In this document: piece after piece, positions 9,129 to 16,964 of the stretch
Numbering within the stretch: position 1 is the first letter of the stretch
Layout of the letters: each line of letters begins with the position of its first letter
Assembly (NCBI GenBank): GCA_021730635.1
Contig: JAJNNC010000001.1
Coordinates: forward strand, 248,001-312,000
DNA from: Catalimonadaceae bacterium JC749
GTDB taxonomy: Bacteria > Bacteroidota > Bacteroidia > Cytophagales > Cyclobacteriaceae
DNA: 64,000 nucleotides
Direction of reading: 5' to 3'
Position numbers and translations under genes: made by a program
The notes under the pieces: model-generated
What the model saw: the letters and a program-made list of their open reading frames with translations, nothing else
Database searches by the model: none
Told to the model about the DNA's origin: nothing

Positions 9129-9881
9129 CTAAGTTAGCATTCCTCCATCTACCTGAATGACCTGACCGGTAATGTAGGAAGCCATATCGCTGGCCAGGAA
9201 GAGTGCGCATTCGGCAACGTCTTCGGGTGTACCGCCTCGTTTCAAAGGGATACCCTCTCTCCAGCTTTGAATAGTTTTTTCGTCCAACTGACCAGTCATT
9301 TCTGTCTCAATAAAACCTGGTGCAATTGCATTTGAACGGATATTTCTTGAACCCAACTCCAAGGCAATGGATTTAGTAAATCCAATAATTCCGGATTTGG
9401 AAGCCGCATAATTCGCCTGACCCGCATTCCCTTTTAACCCAACCACTGAGGTCAGATTGATGATAGATCCGCTCTTTTGTTTCATGAAAGTTCTGGTAGC
9501 TGCTTTAACTGTGTTAAACACAGATTTTAGATTGATATTGATTACACTATCCCACATTTCTTCATTCATCCGCATCAACAGGTTGTCTTTGGTAATACCA
9601 GCATTATTCACCAAAACATCAAGGGATCCAAAATCGGAAACCACGTCGTTGATCAATTTCTCAGCGGCATTGAAATCAGAGGCATCAGAACGATAGCCTT
9701 TAGCTTTTACCCCCATTCCAGAAAGTTCTTTCTCCAAAGCCTCTCCTTGTGCGACACTTGATAAATAGGTAAAAGCAACATTAGCCCCATGCTCAGCAAA
9801 TTTGAGAGCAATAGCTCTGCCTATACCTTTAGAGGCTCCTGTGACAAGTGTATTTTTTCCAGCTAGTATTTTCATGGTCAT
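9129..9881 (-). CDS. fabG: 3-oxoacyl-[acyl-carrier-protein] reductase FabG
   Basis: This 250-residue short-chain dehydrogenase has the cofactor loop TGASKGIG near residue 14, the NNAG motif (LVNNAGITKDNLLMRM), the catalytic serine in NLTSVVGLKGNAGQ and the YAASKSG tyrosine-lysine pair. The NAPGFIETEMT segment and the C-terminal ITGQVIQVDGGM are also typical of FabG. It reduces 3-oxoacyl-ACP in fatty acid elongation with NADPH. Two in-frame ATGs (9881 and 9875) are possible starts. The vWA protein gene follows 17 bp later on the same strand. SDR enzymes vary in substrate, but the match to FabG throughout is close. Confidence 0.9.
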   Translation of the reverse strand: MTMKILAGKNTLVTGASKGIGRAIALKFAEHGANVAFTYLSSVAQGEALEKELSGMGVKAKGYRSDASDFNAAEKLINDVVSDFGSLDVLVNNAGITKDNLLMRMNEEMWDSVININLKSVFNTVKAATRTFMKQKSGSIINLTSVVGLKGNAGQANYAASKSGIIGFTKSIALELGSRNIRSNAIAPGFIETEMTGQLDEKTIQSWREGIPLKRGGTPEDVAECALFLASDMASYITGQVIQVDGGMLT

Positions 9882-9974
9882 TTGCTTGAAGGTTTATTAT
9901 GCCTTGCAAACATAAGTAAATATCTTACTTGATACCGAATAAACGAATTACATTTTAATTTAGTGAGCAGCCAA

Positions 9975-10000
9975 CGAAAAAAGCCATCTTAATGATGGCT
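9975..10000 (-). terminator. Terminator of the first fRMsr-like gene
   Basis: AGCCATC (9982-9988) and GATGGCT (9994-10000) form a 7-bp stem with a 5-nt loop. On the minus strand the stem is followed by TTTTTT. It lies 30 bp after the stop of the gene at 10030-10518. Confidence 0.8.
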
Positions 10001-10029
10001 CAAAAATAAAAGGGTATGCTGAAGGAGAA

Positions 10030-10518
10030 TTACAGTATTTCCTCAACCAAATGCATAACTTGTTGTAAGTGTTTTTGATCTACCTCTGTAAAATATTTCA
10101 ACTTATTGCTGTTAATATTTAAAATTAAAGCCACATTTCCTTTGCTAAAGGCTGGTATGACTATTTCGGATTTGTCAAAATCGCCGCAGGGAATATAGCC
10201 TGGGAATTGCTCTACATCGTCCACAATCACGGTACATTCCCTGGCATAAGCCACCCCACAAACGCCTTCTCCCTTAGGAATATGCATCCTTGCAGCTACA
10301 CCCTGAAATGGTCCTAATATCAATTCTTCTCCATGTGCAAAATAAAATCCTGTCCAGGTAAAATTCATGCCATGATGCAGGATAGCAGCTACGTTGCCCA
10401 GGTTTGCAACTAAATTATCTTCTCCATAAATAACTTTTCTGATTTGTTTTAGCAAAAGGTTGTACCGTTGTTCTTTACCAGCTGCTTTTGGCACAACCAG
10501 CTTTTCTAGCATGACCAT
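10030..10518 (-). CDS. GAF-domain protein, free methionine-R-sulfoxide reductase-like
   Basis: The 162-residue protein is a single GAF domain with the free-Met-(R)-sulfoxide reductase pattern: WTGFYF, LILGPFQG, IPKGEGVCG, VDDVEQFPGYIPC and SEIVIPAF. In that family three cysteines matter, in the VAC, GVCG and IAC motifs. Here the first is replaced (VAAR), while Cys87 (GVCG) and Cys111 (IPCG) remain. If active it would reduce free methionine sulfoxide in the cytoplasm, but the missing cysteine makes the recycling chemistry uncertain. A diverged paralogue lies just upstream on the same strand. Its own terminator follows. Confidence 0.78.
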   Translation of the reverse strand: MVMLEKLVVPKAAGKEQRYNLLLKQIRKVIYGEDNLVANLGNVAAILHHGMNFTWTGFYFAHGEELILGPFQGVAARMHIPKGEGVCGVAYARECTVIVDDVEQFPGYIPCGDFDKSEIVIPAFSKGNVALILNINSNKLKYFTEVDQKHLQQVMHLVEEIL

Positions 10519-10743
10519 AAATTAAAATTAAAATAATATTTCCCTATATTTTTTAAAAAATTTAAATTACCCTGCAGTAAGCTTGAATTACAATCAAATA
10601 TATGGTATTTTTTTATAATTGTAAAATTTTATTACGTATATTCCTGTAATATAAATAAGCAAGTTATAGATGAGATAAGTCGAAGAAATTTTCTTATGGC
10701 TAGAGTGTGTCATCTTTTAGTGAATAAACTAACTCATTAAATT

Positions 10744-11229
10744 TCAAAGTATCTCTTCAATCAGATGCATGACTTGCTGCAGGTATTTTTGATCTATCTC
10801 TGTAAAATTTTTCACTTCAAAACTATTTGCCCTTAATAAGAGGGCGACTTCACCTTTTCGAAAAGCAGGTAAGATAATTTCAGACCGTTCAAATTCGCCA
10901 ACAGGATCATATTTAGGTACTTGTTCAATATCATCAATAATAATAACACATTCTTTTGTATAAGCAGACCCACAAACACCTTCCTTTTTTGAGATCGTTG
11001 ACGGCACTAACGGGCCAAGGTAAGGACCTAGGGTTAAATATTCCTCTTGTACAAAATAGAAACCAGTCCAACTAAAACTCAGACCTTTGTGCAACAGTGC
11101 TACAATACTGGTGAGGTTTTTAACCAAGTCATCTTCATTATAAACTACTTCCCGAATTTGTTTCAGTAATTTACTGTATTGCTTTTGCCTGCTTTCCATG
11201 TTAAATGCAGGAGAAATATTATTTGTCAT
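10744..11229 (-). CDS. GAF-domain protein, diverged fRMsr paralogue lacking a conserved cysteine
   Basis: This 161-residue protein aligns end to end with its neighbour at 10030-10518, sharing WTGFYF, EGVCG, SEII(L/V)PAF and the near-identical ending EVDQK/EIDQK, LQQVMHL and EEIL. It has lost two of the three family cysteines: the VAC position reads LVPS and the IAC position reads DPVG. Only the GVCG cysteine and a nearby KEC remain. That argues against ordinary methionine sulfoxide reductase activity and suggests a binding or sensing role. The pair probably arose by tandem duplication. The 224-bp gap between them is AT-rich and holds no clear terminator. Confidence 0.72.
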   Translation of the reverse strand: MTNNISPAFNMESRQKQYSKLLKQIREVVYNEDDLVKNLTSIVALLHKGLSFSWTGFYFVQEEYLTLGPYLGPLVPSTISKKEGVCGSAYTKECVIIIDDIEQVPKYDPVGEFERSEIILPAFRKGEVALLLRANSFEVKNFTEIDQKYLQQVMHLIEEIL

Positions 11230-11391
11230 ATAATTTTATTGTGATATATATAATACTTTATCAATCACAAATTAATATTTTTACAAAAATTTAACCAATA
11301 AATTACATAATATTTTTTTTAGAACACAGGCTTTATACTGCTGATGAAGCCAAAACCTTGTATCTGCCAGTTTGTTTTAGTATAAAAAGTT

Positions 11392-11829
11392 ATGAAAATA
11401 TTACTCAAGTTGATCTTCTGTTTTTACTTCTCTCATATGGCTTTTGCACAGCAAACACAACCCCTGAGATTTTACCATTGGAAGAATCGGGTTCTCATTG
11501 TTTTTTCTGCTACAGAGCAGTCAGATCAATACAAACAACAGATACAACTGCTTGAAAAGCAAGAAGAGGAGCTCAATGACAGGGATTTGGTTACTTTTAA
11601 AGTATTTAAAGATCATATGATAAATCCTGCTGGAAAATCACTGGGAAAAGAATCTGCGGATGAGTTGCGAGACAAATACAAGGTAAAAGAAGGTGAATTT
11701 GCAATCTTATTGATTGGAAAGGATGGCACTCTAAAAATAAAGCAGGAAACCCTGCTTCCAACAGATCATTTATTTGCCACCATAGATAGCATGCCCATGC
11801 GGCAGCAGGAAATGAGGAATGGAAATTAA
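11392..11829 (+). CDS. DUF4174 domain-containing secreted protein
   Basis: A signal peptide (about residues 1-19, ending AFAQ) precedes a thioredoxin-like DUF4174 domain. Recognisable pieces are FYHWKNRVLIVFSATEQSD, LNDRDLVTFKVF, ELRDKYKVKEGEFAILLIGKDG, and the C-terminal IDSMPMRQQEMR that marks the family. No CxxC is present, so redox activity is not expected. The function of DUF4174 proteins is unknown. The last 4 bp overlap tail-to-tail with the convergent DUF3108 gene. Confidence 0.82.
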   Translation: MKILLKLIFCFYFSHMAFAQQTQPLRFYHWKNRVLIVFSATEQSDQYKQQIQLLEKQEEELNDRDLVTFKVFKDHMINPAGKSLGKESADELRDKYKVKEGEFAILLIGKDGTLKIKQETLLPTDHLFATIDSMPMRQQEMRNGN

Positions 11830-12623
11830 TTTCTTAAATTCGTCATTTCTTTGATATCTATCTCTAGGGCACCTACTGCCAGTTCGGCTTTTATTTTTAG
11901 CGGCACTTTATTTCTATCATCTGAAATCCAAACTCTCACAGGATCACCACCTTTAAAAAAATCATTTTCAGGCAATGAAGGGGCAATGACAATTGAACGA
12001 ATATTTCCTAAGCGAGTTTTGATTTCTTCGCGTCCAATGATCTTTACCTGTAAGCCATAAACTTTACTGTCAAAGAAACCATTCACATTAATGATGTCAC
12101 CATCTCTCAGATTACTATAATCCAAGGTTCTTAGAAAATAATATCCTCCAACAATATCCAAGATATTGTCAGGAACTTTGTGTAACTCTTTTTCTTTTGG
12201 TTTTCGTGTTTCCTTGTCTAGTTTTAATACAGTGGCTACATCCTTCCGATGATCAAAGTTAATCATCTCATTTTTACGGTATTTTCCTTCCTCTATATAA
12301 CGATAGGCTTTGTGAGGAATAATAGAAGCAGTATCTACATAAGCGCCCCAGTTGTCTCTAATTCGTACTATCAGATCGAAAAAGCCTGTGGTTTTACCAT
12401 AAATATCAATTTTGTAACAGGCACGATTGTTTATATAAAAGTAATCCTCACTCACCTCCATAGTAGCCTCAGCAGCGTTGATGAGGCCATAATGAACACG
12501 ATAGGTTAAAATCTCTCCTGCAGTAAAACTTTCGTTGTGCACGTAACGGTACTCTTTTGGTTTGAGCATAAATGCAAAAATGCAGACCAAGCCTGATACC
12601 AGAAACAGCAAAACTTTTTTCAT
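11826..12623 (-). CDS. DUF3108 domain-containing exported protein
   Basis: A hydrophobic N-terminal segment (KKVLLFLVSGLVCIFAFML) is followed by a beta-rich DUF3108 domain: FTAGEILTYRVHYGLINAAEATMEV, IVRIRDNWGAYVDT, YRYIEEGKYRKN, and a C-terminal VRVWISDDRNKVPLKIKA. The family is periplasmic or lipid-facing in most Bacteroidota and its function is not established. An in-frame TTG lies at 12638, but the ATG at 12621-12623 directly before the signal segment is the better start, giving 265 residues. It converges with the DUF4174 gene. Confidence 0.8.
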   Translation of the reverse strand: MKKVLLFLVSGLVCIFAFMLKPKEYRYVHNESFTAGEILTYRVHYGLINAAEATMEVSEDYFYINNRACYKIDIYGKTTGFFDLIVRIRDNWGAYVDTASIIPHKAYRYIEEGKYRKNEMINFDHRKDVATVLKLDKETRKPKEKELHKVPDNILDIVGGYYFLRTLDYSNLRDGDIINVNGFFDSKVYGLQVKIIGREEIKTRLGNIRSIVIAPSLPENDFFKGGDPVRVWISDDRNKVPLKIKAELAVGALEIDIKEMTNLRN

Positions 12624-12951
12624 ACTTTTTTGGATCAAAAGGCAATTAGCTTTTAATACTTATACGGTGTAAACTGTCAGAAAGTGTATTTCCGTGCTAA
12701 TCTTTAGTACAAATATCCAGCCATGTACGATTTTGAACATTTAATGTGCGGAAATGCACATTACACGCTATTCAAATGGCATTTTCAAACAGCAACAAAC
12801 AACGGCATACTTGTTGAAAATCTAAAATGACAACATTAACGCAATAGTTTATAGTCAATGATTTTATCCCAACCGAATAGTTGAAATTCAATGCATTAGT
12901 TTTTTTGAACATACCATTAAGAGCCGGATAGCTTGTCCGGCTTTTTTTGTT
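12624..12951. other. 328-bp gap with dyad, possible 35-codon ORF and plus-strand terminator
   Basis: Both flanking genes are on the minus strand. On the plus strand a 35-codon frame runs from 12723 to 12830 (MYDFEHLMCG at its start) and overlaps an 8-bp inverted repeat (TAATGTGC at 12742-12749, GCACATTA at 12756-12763). A hairpin with its best U-tract on the plus strand lies at 12920-12950. No ribosome binding site is seen for the small frame, and I do not recognise its product. Confidence 0.35.
12920..12950 (+). terminator. Hairpin terminator with plus-strand U-tract
   Basis: AGCCGGA (12921-12927) and TCCGGCT form a 7-bp GC-rich stem, followed by seven T on the plus strand. On the minus strand the downstream run is CTCTTAATGG, which is poor. 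It may still end the minus-strand metallopeptidase gene, whose stop is 2 bp away, but the orientation fits an unannotated plus-strand transcript better. Confidence 0.7.
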
Positions 12952-13992
12952 TCAAATAGAAGGATATTCTTTTTTCAGATAGGCCATAAAAGCCTTGAGA
13001 TTACTATTGTATTTTTCCTCATACGTTTGTTGAAAACTATCTACTTCCGATTGATACCGCACAAATGACTTAAAAAAAGTATTATTCGGAAAATTATCAG
13101 GTTTTTGCAGCTTTTTGATGACAGCAATATAATGTTGATTCTTAAAATTAATGGTATCAGCATCCTGAATGATATCGGTGATTATCTCGCGCTTTTTGTC
13201 AGCTTTTACGCTATCAGGCATTTCTGATGTATAAGAATGATATAAGCTATCCAGACGCTGAATTCCCCTGAGCATATGATCTACATATTTTTTCCGATCA
13301 GCCATGTAGGTTTCATAATATCTATATTCTGGTGTATCATTTCCATACTTATAAGCTAAGAAGCTTTTCGCTCCTTCATGTCCGATAAAAGAGGCCAGAT
13401 TCTCATTGAATTTCAAGTTATTTTTGACAAAGACAGTCCCGTGCGTTAATTCATGAATCACTGTATTGGCTACGTTTCCGACATCCCGAAAAAGCAGTTC
13501 TGACATAATCGGGTCATTGAAAAAACCTAAAGTACTCCAGGCACTCACTGTCCGTATACCCGTATCATAACCTTCTGTTACCAAGTTTTCCTTTTCTTTC
13601 AAGGCTTTATCATAATTGAAAAAACCCTTATAAGAAAAACTGCCTAATAAAGGAAAATTCCATTGTTTATCTTTTAAAGAATAAGGTTCGCAGGCAGTAA
13701 CTACCCATAGAACTGGCTTTCCTTTCTGGTCATAAATAGTTTGATAGCTATCTGAATTATTTACGCCTAAAGAATCTATGGCAAAATCCCTGATTTCCTG
13801 CACTAACCTTATTTTTTGCTTTAAAGAGTCTGCTACTTCCTCATCTTGTAAAACCTCTTCAATGTCGCGGGATTGTAAAATAATTTTGAGCTGGCCTTTT
13901 GCTTGACTCATACCATAAATAATCAATTCATGATGCCAAACTGCCCATACACTCAATATTATTAACGCAATTGCTAATATTTTTTTTAACAT
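12952..13992 (-). CDS. Predicted metallo-aminopeptidase (COG4324-like)
   Basis: After an N-terminal membrane helix (LKKILAIALIILSVWAVWHH), the protein has the family pattern of putative aminopeptidases: GWHITACEP-like VVTACEPYSL, LVTEGYDTGIRTVSAWSTLGFFNDPI, and the zinc site HELTHGTVF near residue 180 followed by FNENLASFIGHEG. That gives HExxH plus a downstream glutamate. It is probably a membrane-anchored periplasmic peptidase; its substrate is unknown. The frame extends to 14058, but the ATG at 13990-13992 has AAGGA 6 nt upstream, which fixes the start (346 residues). Confidence 0.82.
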   Translation of the reverse strand: MLKKILAIALIILSVWAVWHHELIIYGMSQAKGQLKIILQSRDIEEVLQDEEVADSLKQKIRLVQEIRDFAIDSLGVNNSDSYQTIYDQKGKPVLWVVTACEPYSLKDKQWNFPLLGSFSYKGFFNYDKALKEKENLVTEGYDTGIRTVSAWSTLGFFNDPIMSELLFRDVGNVANTVIHELTHGTVFVKNNLKFNENLASFIGHEGAKSFLAYKYGNDTPEYRYYETYMADRKKYVDHMLRGIQRLDSLYHSYTSEMPDSVKADKKREIITDIIQDADTINFKNQHYIAVIKKLQKPDNFPNNTFFKSFVRYQSEVDSFQQTYEEKYNSNLKAFMAYLKKEYPSI

Positions 13993-13998
13993 AGAAAT

Positions 13999-14003
13999 TC
14001 CTT
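13999..14003 (-). promoter_or_regulatory. Ribosome binding site of the metallo-aminopeptidase gene
   Basis: AAGGA on the minus strand lies 6 nt before the ATG at 13990-13992. It decides between this start and the longer frame beginning at 14058. Confidence 0.65.
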
Positions 14004-14200
14004 CAAGCCAATAAATGATATTCGTAGTCCTCTTTCTTTTTCTTATATCCAACCACAAATCATTTGCTCAGAATAGCTGGCTATAACTAATTGTTTTTCA
14101 ATTACTTACAATAATAATTCCGAGAAATAATTTATGAAAAATGAAGACAAATATATGCAACTAATCCGTAAAAATTCATGTTCAATTATAGCATCTTTAA

Positions 14201-14232
14201 TTTGTTAAAAGCATGCTAAAATAGTACCTTCA
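14201..14232 (+). promoter_or_regulatory. Candidate promoter of recA
   Basis: TTTG at 14201-14204 and TACCTTCA at 14225-14232 are 20 nt apart, near the Bacteroidota TTTG-N19-TAnnTTTG pattern. The -7 element matches in TAnnTT only. The leader would be about 30 nt. No recognisable LexA box is seen. Confidence 0.4.
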
Positions 14233-14266
14233 CTATGTATTATATCAACGATAACATCCAACTTAT

Positions 14267-15325
14267 ATGAGCGATCAATCAGAAAAACTAAAAGCTTTAC
14301 AACTGACTATTGATAAACTTGACAAAACATATGGAAAAGGGACAGTCATGAAGTTGAGCGATGAGCGTGTGGTAGATGTACCTGCTATCTCAACGGGTTC
14401 CTTAGGATTAGATATAGCCTTGGGCATTGGTGGTATACCAAGAGGCCGTGTTACCGAAATCTATGGTCCTGAGTCTTCTGGTAAAACTACCTTGGCTATG
14501 CACTGTATCGCTGAAGCACAAAAGCAAGGAGGTATTGCTGCCATTGTAGATGCCGAACATGCTTTTGACAGGAGTTATGCTGAAAAACTAGGTATTGATA
14601 CTGAAAATTTGCTGATTTCTCAGCCTGATAATGGTGAACAAGCTTTAGAAATTGCTGAACATCTCATTCGTTCTGGTGCCATTGATATTATTGTCATTGA
14701 TTCTGTAGCTGCTTTAGTACCTCGAGGCGAGCTCGAAGGTGAAATGGGAGATAGCAAAATGGGTTTGCAGGCAAGGCTTATGTCTCAGGCTTTAAGAAAA
14801 CTAACTGGTGCTATTAACAAAACCAAGTGTGCTTGTATCTTTATCAATCAGTTAAGAGAAAAAATCGGGGTTATGTTTGGTAACCCAGAAACAACTACTG
14901 GCGGTAATGCATTGAAATTTTATGCCTCTGTCCGTCTGGATATCAGACGCATTGGTCAGATTAAAGAAGGCGCTGATAATGTGACAGGAAATCGCACTAG
15001 GGTAAAAGTAGTAAAAAACAAGGTAGCTCCTCCTTTTAAGGTAGTTGAGTTTGACATCATGTATGGAGAGGGGGTTTCTAAAGTAGGAGAAATTTTAGAT
15101 CTGGGCGTCGAAATGGATATCATCAAGAAGTCAGGATCATGGTTCTCGTATGAGAATGAAAAACTAGGACAGGGAAGAGATGCTGTCAAGAAAATTATCC
15201 TGGACAATCCTGAATTAATGCAGGAAATCGAAGGTAAAATCAGAGCTAATATTATGAACATTCATCATGCTATGGAAACGGACGAAACAGCAGATGATAA
15301 AGTGTTATCGAATGGCGCTGAGTAA
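14267..15325 (+). CDS. recA: Recombinase RecA
   Basis: The 352-residue protein is a standard RecA. It begins [20 protein letters not shown], carries Walker [12 protein letters not shown], the DAEHAFD segment, Walker B-type [12 protein letters not shown], loop L1 [22 protein letters not shown], loop L2 region [25 protein letters not shown], and [11 protein letters not shown]. It forms filaments on single-stranded DNA and catalyses strand exchange and LexA cleavage. The acidic C-terminal tail is present. It is a single transcription unit with a strong terminator just after the stop. Confidence 0.98.
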   Translation: MSDQSEKLKALQLTIDKLDKTYGKGTVMKLSDERVVDVPAISTGSLGLDIALGIGGIPRGRVTEIYGPESSGKTTLAMHCIAEAQKQGGIAAIVDAEHAFDRSYAEKLGIDTENLLISQPDNGEQALEIAEHLIRSGAIDIIVIDSVAALVPRGELEGEMGDSKMGLQARLMSQALRKLTGAINKTKCACIFINQLREKIGVMFGNPETTTGGNALKFYASVRLDIRRIGQIKEGADNVTGNRTRVKVVKNKVAPPFKVVEFDIMYGEGVSKVGEILDLGVEMDIIKKSGSWFSYENEKLGQGRDAVKKIILDNPELMQEIEGKIRANIMNIHHAMETDETADDKVLSNGAE

Positions 15326-15339
15326 TATAAAATTAAATG

Positions 15340-15375
15340 GAACAAAAAAGCTGTTGAGAGACAGCTTTTTTGTTC
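15340..15375. terminator. Terminator of recA with a 15-bp perfect stem
   Basis: GAACAAAAAAGCTGT (15340-15354) pairs perfectly with ACAGCTTTTTTGTTC (15361-15375) around a 6-nt loop. The symmetric A/T runs would let it work in both directions. Confidence 0.9.
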
Positions 15376-15463
15376 TAAACTCTTTGTAGAATTTTAAAAA
15401 ATACAAAAGCAATATTTTGATTGATGATCAATAGTTACATATCGAGTTAAGTTGCTTGTCACA

Positions 15464-15490
15464 CATAAAAAAAGACCTCCGAAGAGGTCT
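15464..15490 (-). terminator. Terminator of the secreted protein gene at 15514
   Basis: AGACCTC (15473-15479) and GAGGTCT (15484-15490) form a 7-bp stem with a CGAA loop. On the minus strand it is followed by TTTTTTATG. It lies about 24 bp past the stop of the gene at 15514-15951. Confidence 0.85.
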
Positions 15491-15513
15491 GGCAATCATA
15501 CTAGTAGTATTTC

Positions 15514-15951
15514 TTATCGCTTGAATCCAAGCACTGCCCCTCCACAGTGATTTTGAGAACCTTCGAAGGTAAAGGTAATATAGTAAATACCAGTAGCATT
15601 ACACGGATAAATAATACCTTTGTTAAAGTTGCCATTGGCAAAACTAGTACCTACTTTTTTCCGATTTGAGTCATATAAACTCAAAATAATACCATCAGTT
15701 CCTTCTCCTGGAGCACAGATATTCATAAAGTATTGTGTACCCTTAGCAAATACATAAGAGTATTCAATCTTTTCTTTAGAACCACCTTCACCATCAACTT
15801 CATAGCTCTTTACAAAGTTAAAGCCATCTGCCAATTGTGGGATACATGCATCGGTATGCGTTGAAGGATTACACTGGGCTTTGGCCTGAAAGTCCAGAAG
15901 AAATATAAATGATAAAACGCTTATCAATGTAATTGTAACTTTCATGTACAT
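15514..15951 (-). CDS. Hypothetical secreted protein
   Basis: A signal peptide (about residues 3-26, ending QAKAQ) precedes a mature part of about 120 residues with five cysteines, which may form disulfides. The body is beta-rich (YSYVFAKGTQYFMNICAP, GIILSLYDSN, TGIYYITFTFEGS) and ends with CGGAVLGFKR. The pattern resembles a small jelly-roll or pre-peptidase-type domain, but I do not recognise a family. Two ATGs (15951 and 15945) are possible starts. It is the last gene of the leftward signalling cluster, 12 bp after the lipoprotein gene, and has its own terminator, so it may be co-transcribed. Confidence 0.65.
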   Translation of the reverse strand: MYMKVTITLISVLSFIFLLDFQAKAQCNPSTHTDACIPQLADGFNFVKSYEVDGEGGSKEKIEYSYVFAKGTQYFMNICAPGEGTDGIILSLYDSNRKKVGTSFANGNFNKGIIYPCNATGIYYITFTFEGSQNHCGGAVLGFKR

Positions 15952-15963
15952 CTATCAATATTT

Positions 15964-16869
15964 TTAATTAATAATGTAATCTCGGATTTCAGCAGTAATC
16001 ATGGCAATTTCTCTGATATTATCATCAGTGATATTGATGGAGCTGGTGCTCTTATTGGTAATAGTTACAATACCATTTACTTCTTCCAACGTCGATTCTG
16101 CATATGTTTGTGTAATTTCAATATTTTCAAATGCCTGCTGCAACTTAATCATCCTCTCTTGTAATTCTTTAATATGAGGACTGGAATCACTATAAAAAGT
16201 TAACAAAAGCATTATATTTTCAAGAATGATCTTTTGCTCTCCTACTCTTTCTCTTAACTCCTGATTGCTCAAGTCAGCTAGCGTTACTTGGTTTATAATG
16301 TGTAAAGCTTCAACCCAACCTCCTGTGAGTAGTAACACACTCAAATTTGAACGCTGTTGCTGTTGTAGATAGGTGTTGATATGATTAAAATTTTGGGTAG
16401 TAATTAATAATAAAGAATCTAAATTGCGGCTATTAGTAGCTAATCGCTTGATTGTTCCAAAATTGAAAAACTGTCCGATACTAAGCCCATCTGCTAGCTC
16501 TTTGATAGAATTTAAATAAAAGATAGCATCCTGATTTTGTTCATATATGTTAGTATATCCCAAATCTGTTCCATATACACCCAAATTCAATGCTTTTGAA
16601 AAGTTGTTATTATAGTCAGAAATATTATTTGTAGCATTAAGCAAATTTCTGTTGTAGCTCGCTCCTGACTCTTTGAGAAGCACTGAAATTTCCAAAGGCG
16701 AAGGTACTTGTTGCAATATGCTCTCAAGCACTTCGTCAGAAATGATAGGCCCCTTCTTTTCTGCGTTACTAAGACTATCCAAAAAAGCCTGTTCATTTAG
16801 TTTAGTATCAGATTCACAAGACCAAAGAGCGGATGAAACTACCGCTACAAACAATAAGAATCTTTTCAT
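15964..16869 (-). CDS. Hypothetical lipoprotein of the signalling cluster
   Basis: The start at 16869 gives a lipoprotein signal peptide (MKRFLLFVAVVSSALWSC) with the modified cysteine at about residue 18. The mature part of about 280 residues is mostly helical, with many glutamine, asparagine and leucine heptads, and no recognised domain. It is probably attached to a membrane facing the periplasm. The frame is open to 16968, but that part would overlap the ABC transporter gene and would bury the signal peptide. It follows the transporter by about 95 bp and may be a transporter partner; that is inference from position only. Confidence 0.68.
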   Translation of the reverse strand: MKRFLLFVAVVSSALWSCESDTKLNEQAFLDSLSNAEKKGPIISDEVLESILQQVPSPLEISVLLKESGASYNRNLLNATNNISDYNNNFSKALNLGVYGTDLGYTNIYEQNQDAIFYLNSIKELADGLSIGQFFNFGTIKRLATNSRNLDSLLLITTQNFNHINTYLQQQQRSNLSVLLLTGGWVEALHIINQVTLADLSNQELRERVGEQKIILENIMLLLTFYSDSSPHIKELQERMIKLQQAFENIEITQTYAESTLEEVNGIVTITNKSTSSINITDDNIREIAMITAEIRDYIIN

Positions 16870-16964
16870 GAATTTCTTTTCAATTTTTATGACAAATCTA
16901 AAATTCACTAATATGTGCCAAAACAGAAATTGGTATATTTTATTACGTATGAGTCTTTTCCGAA

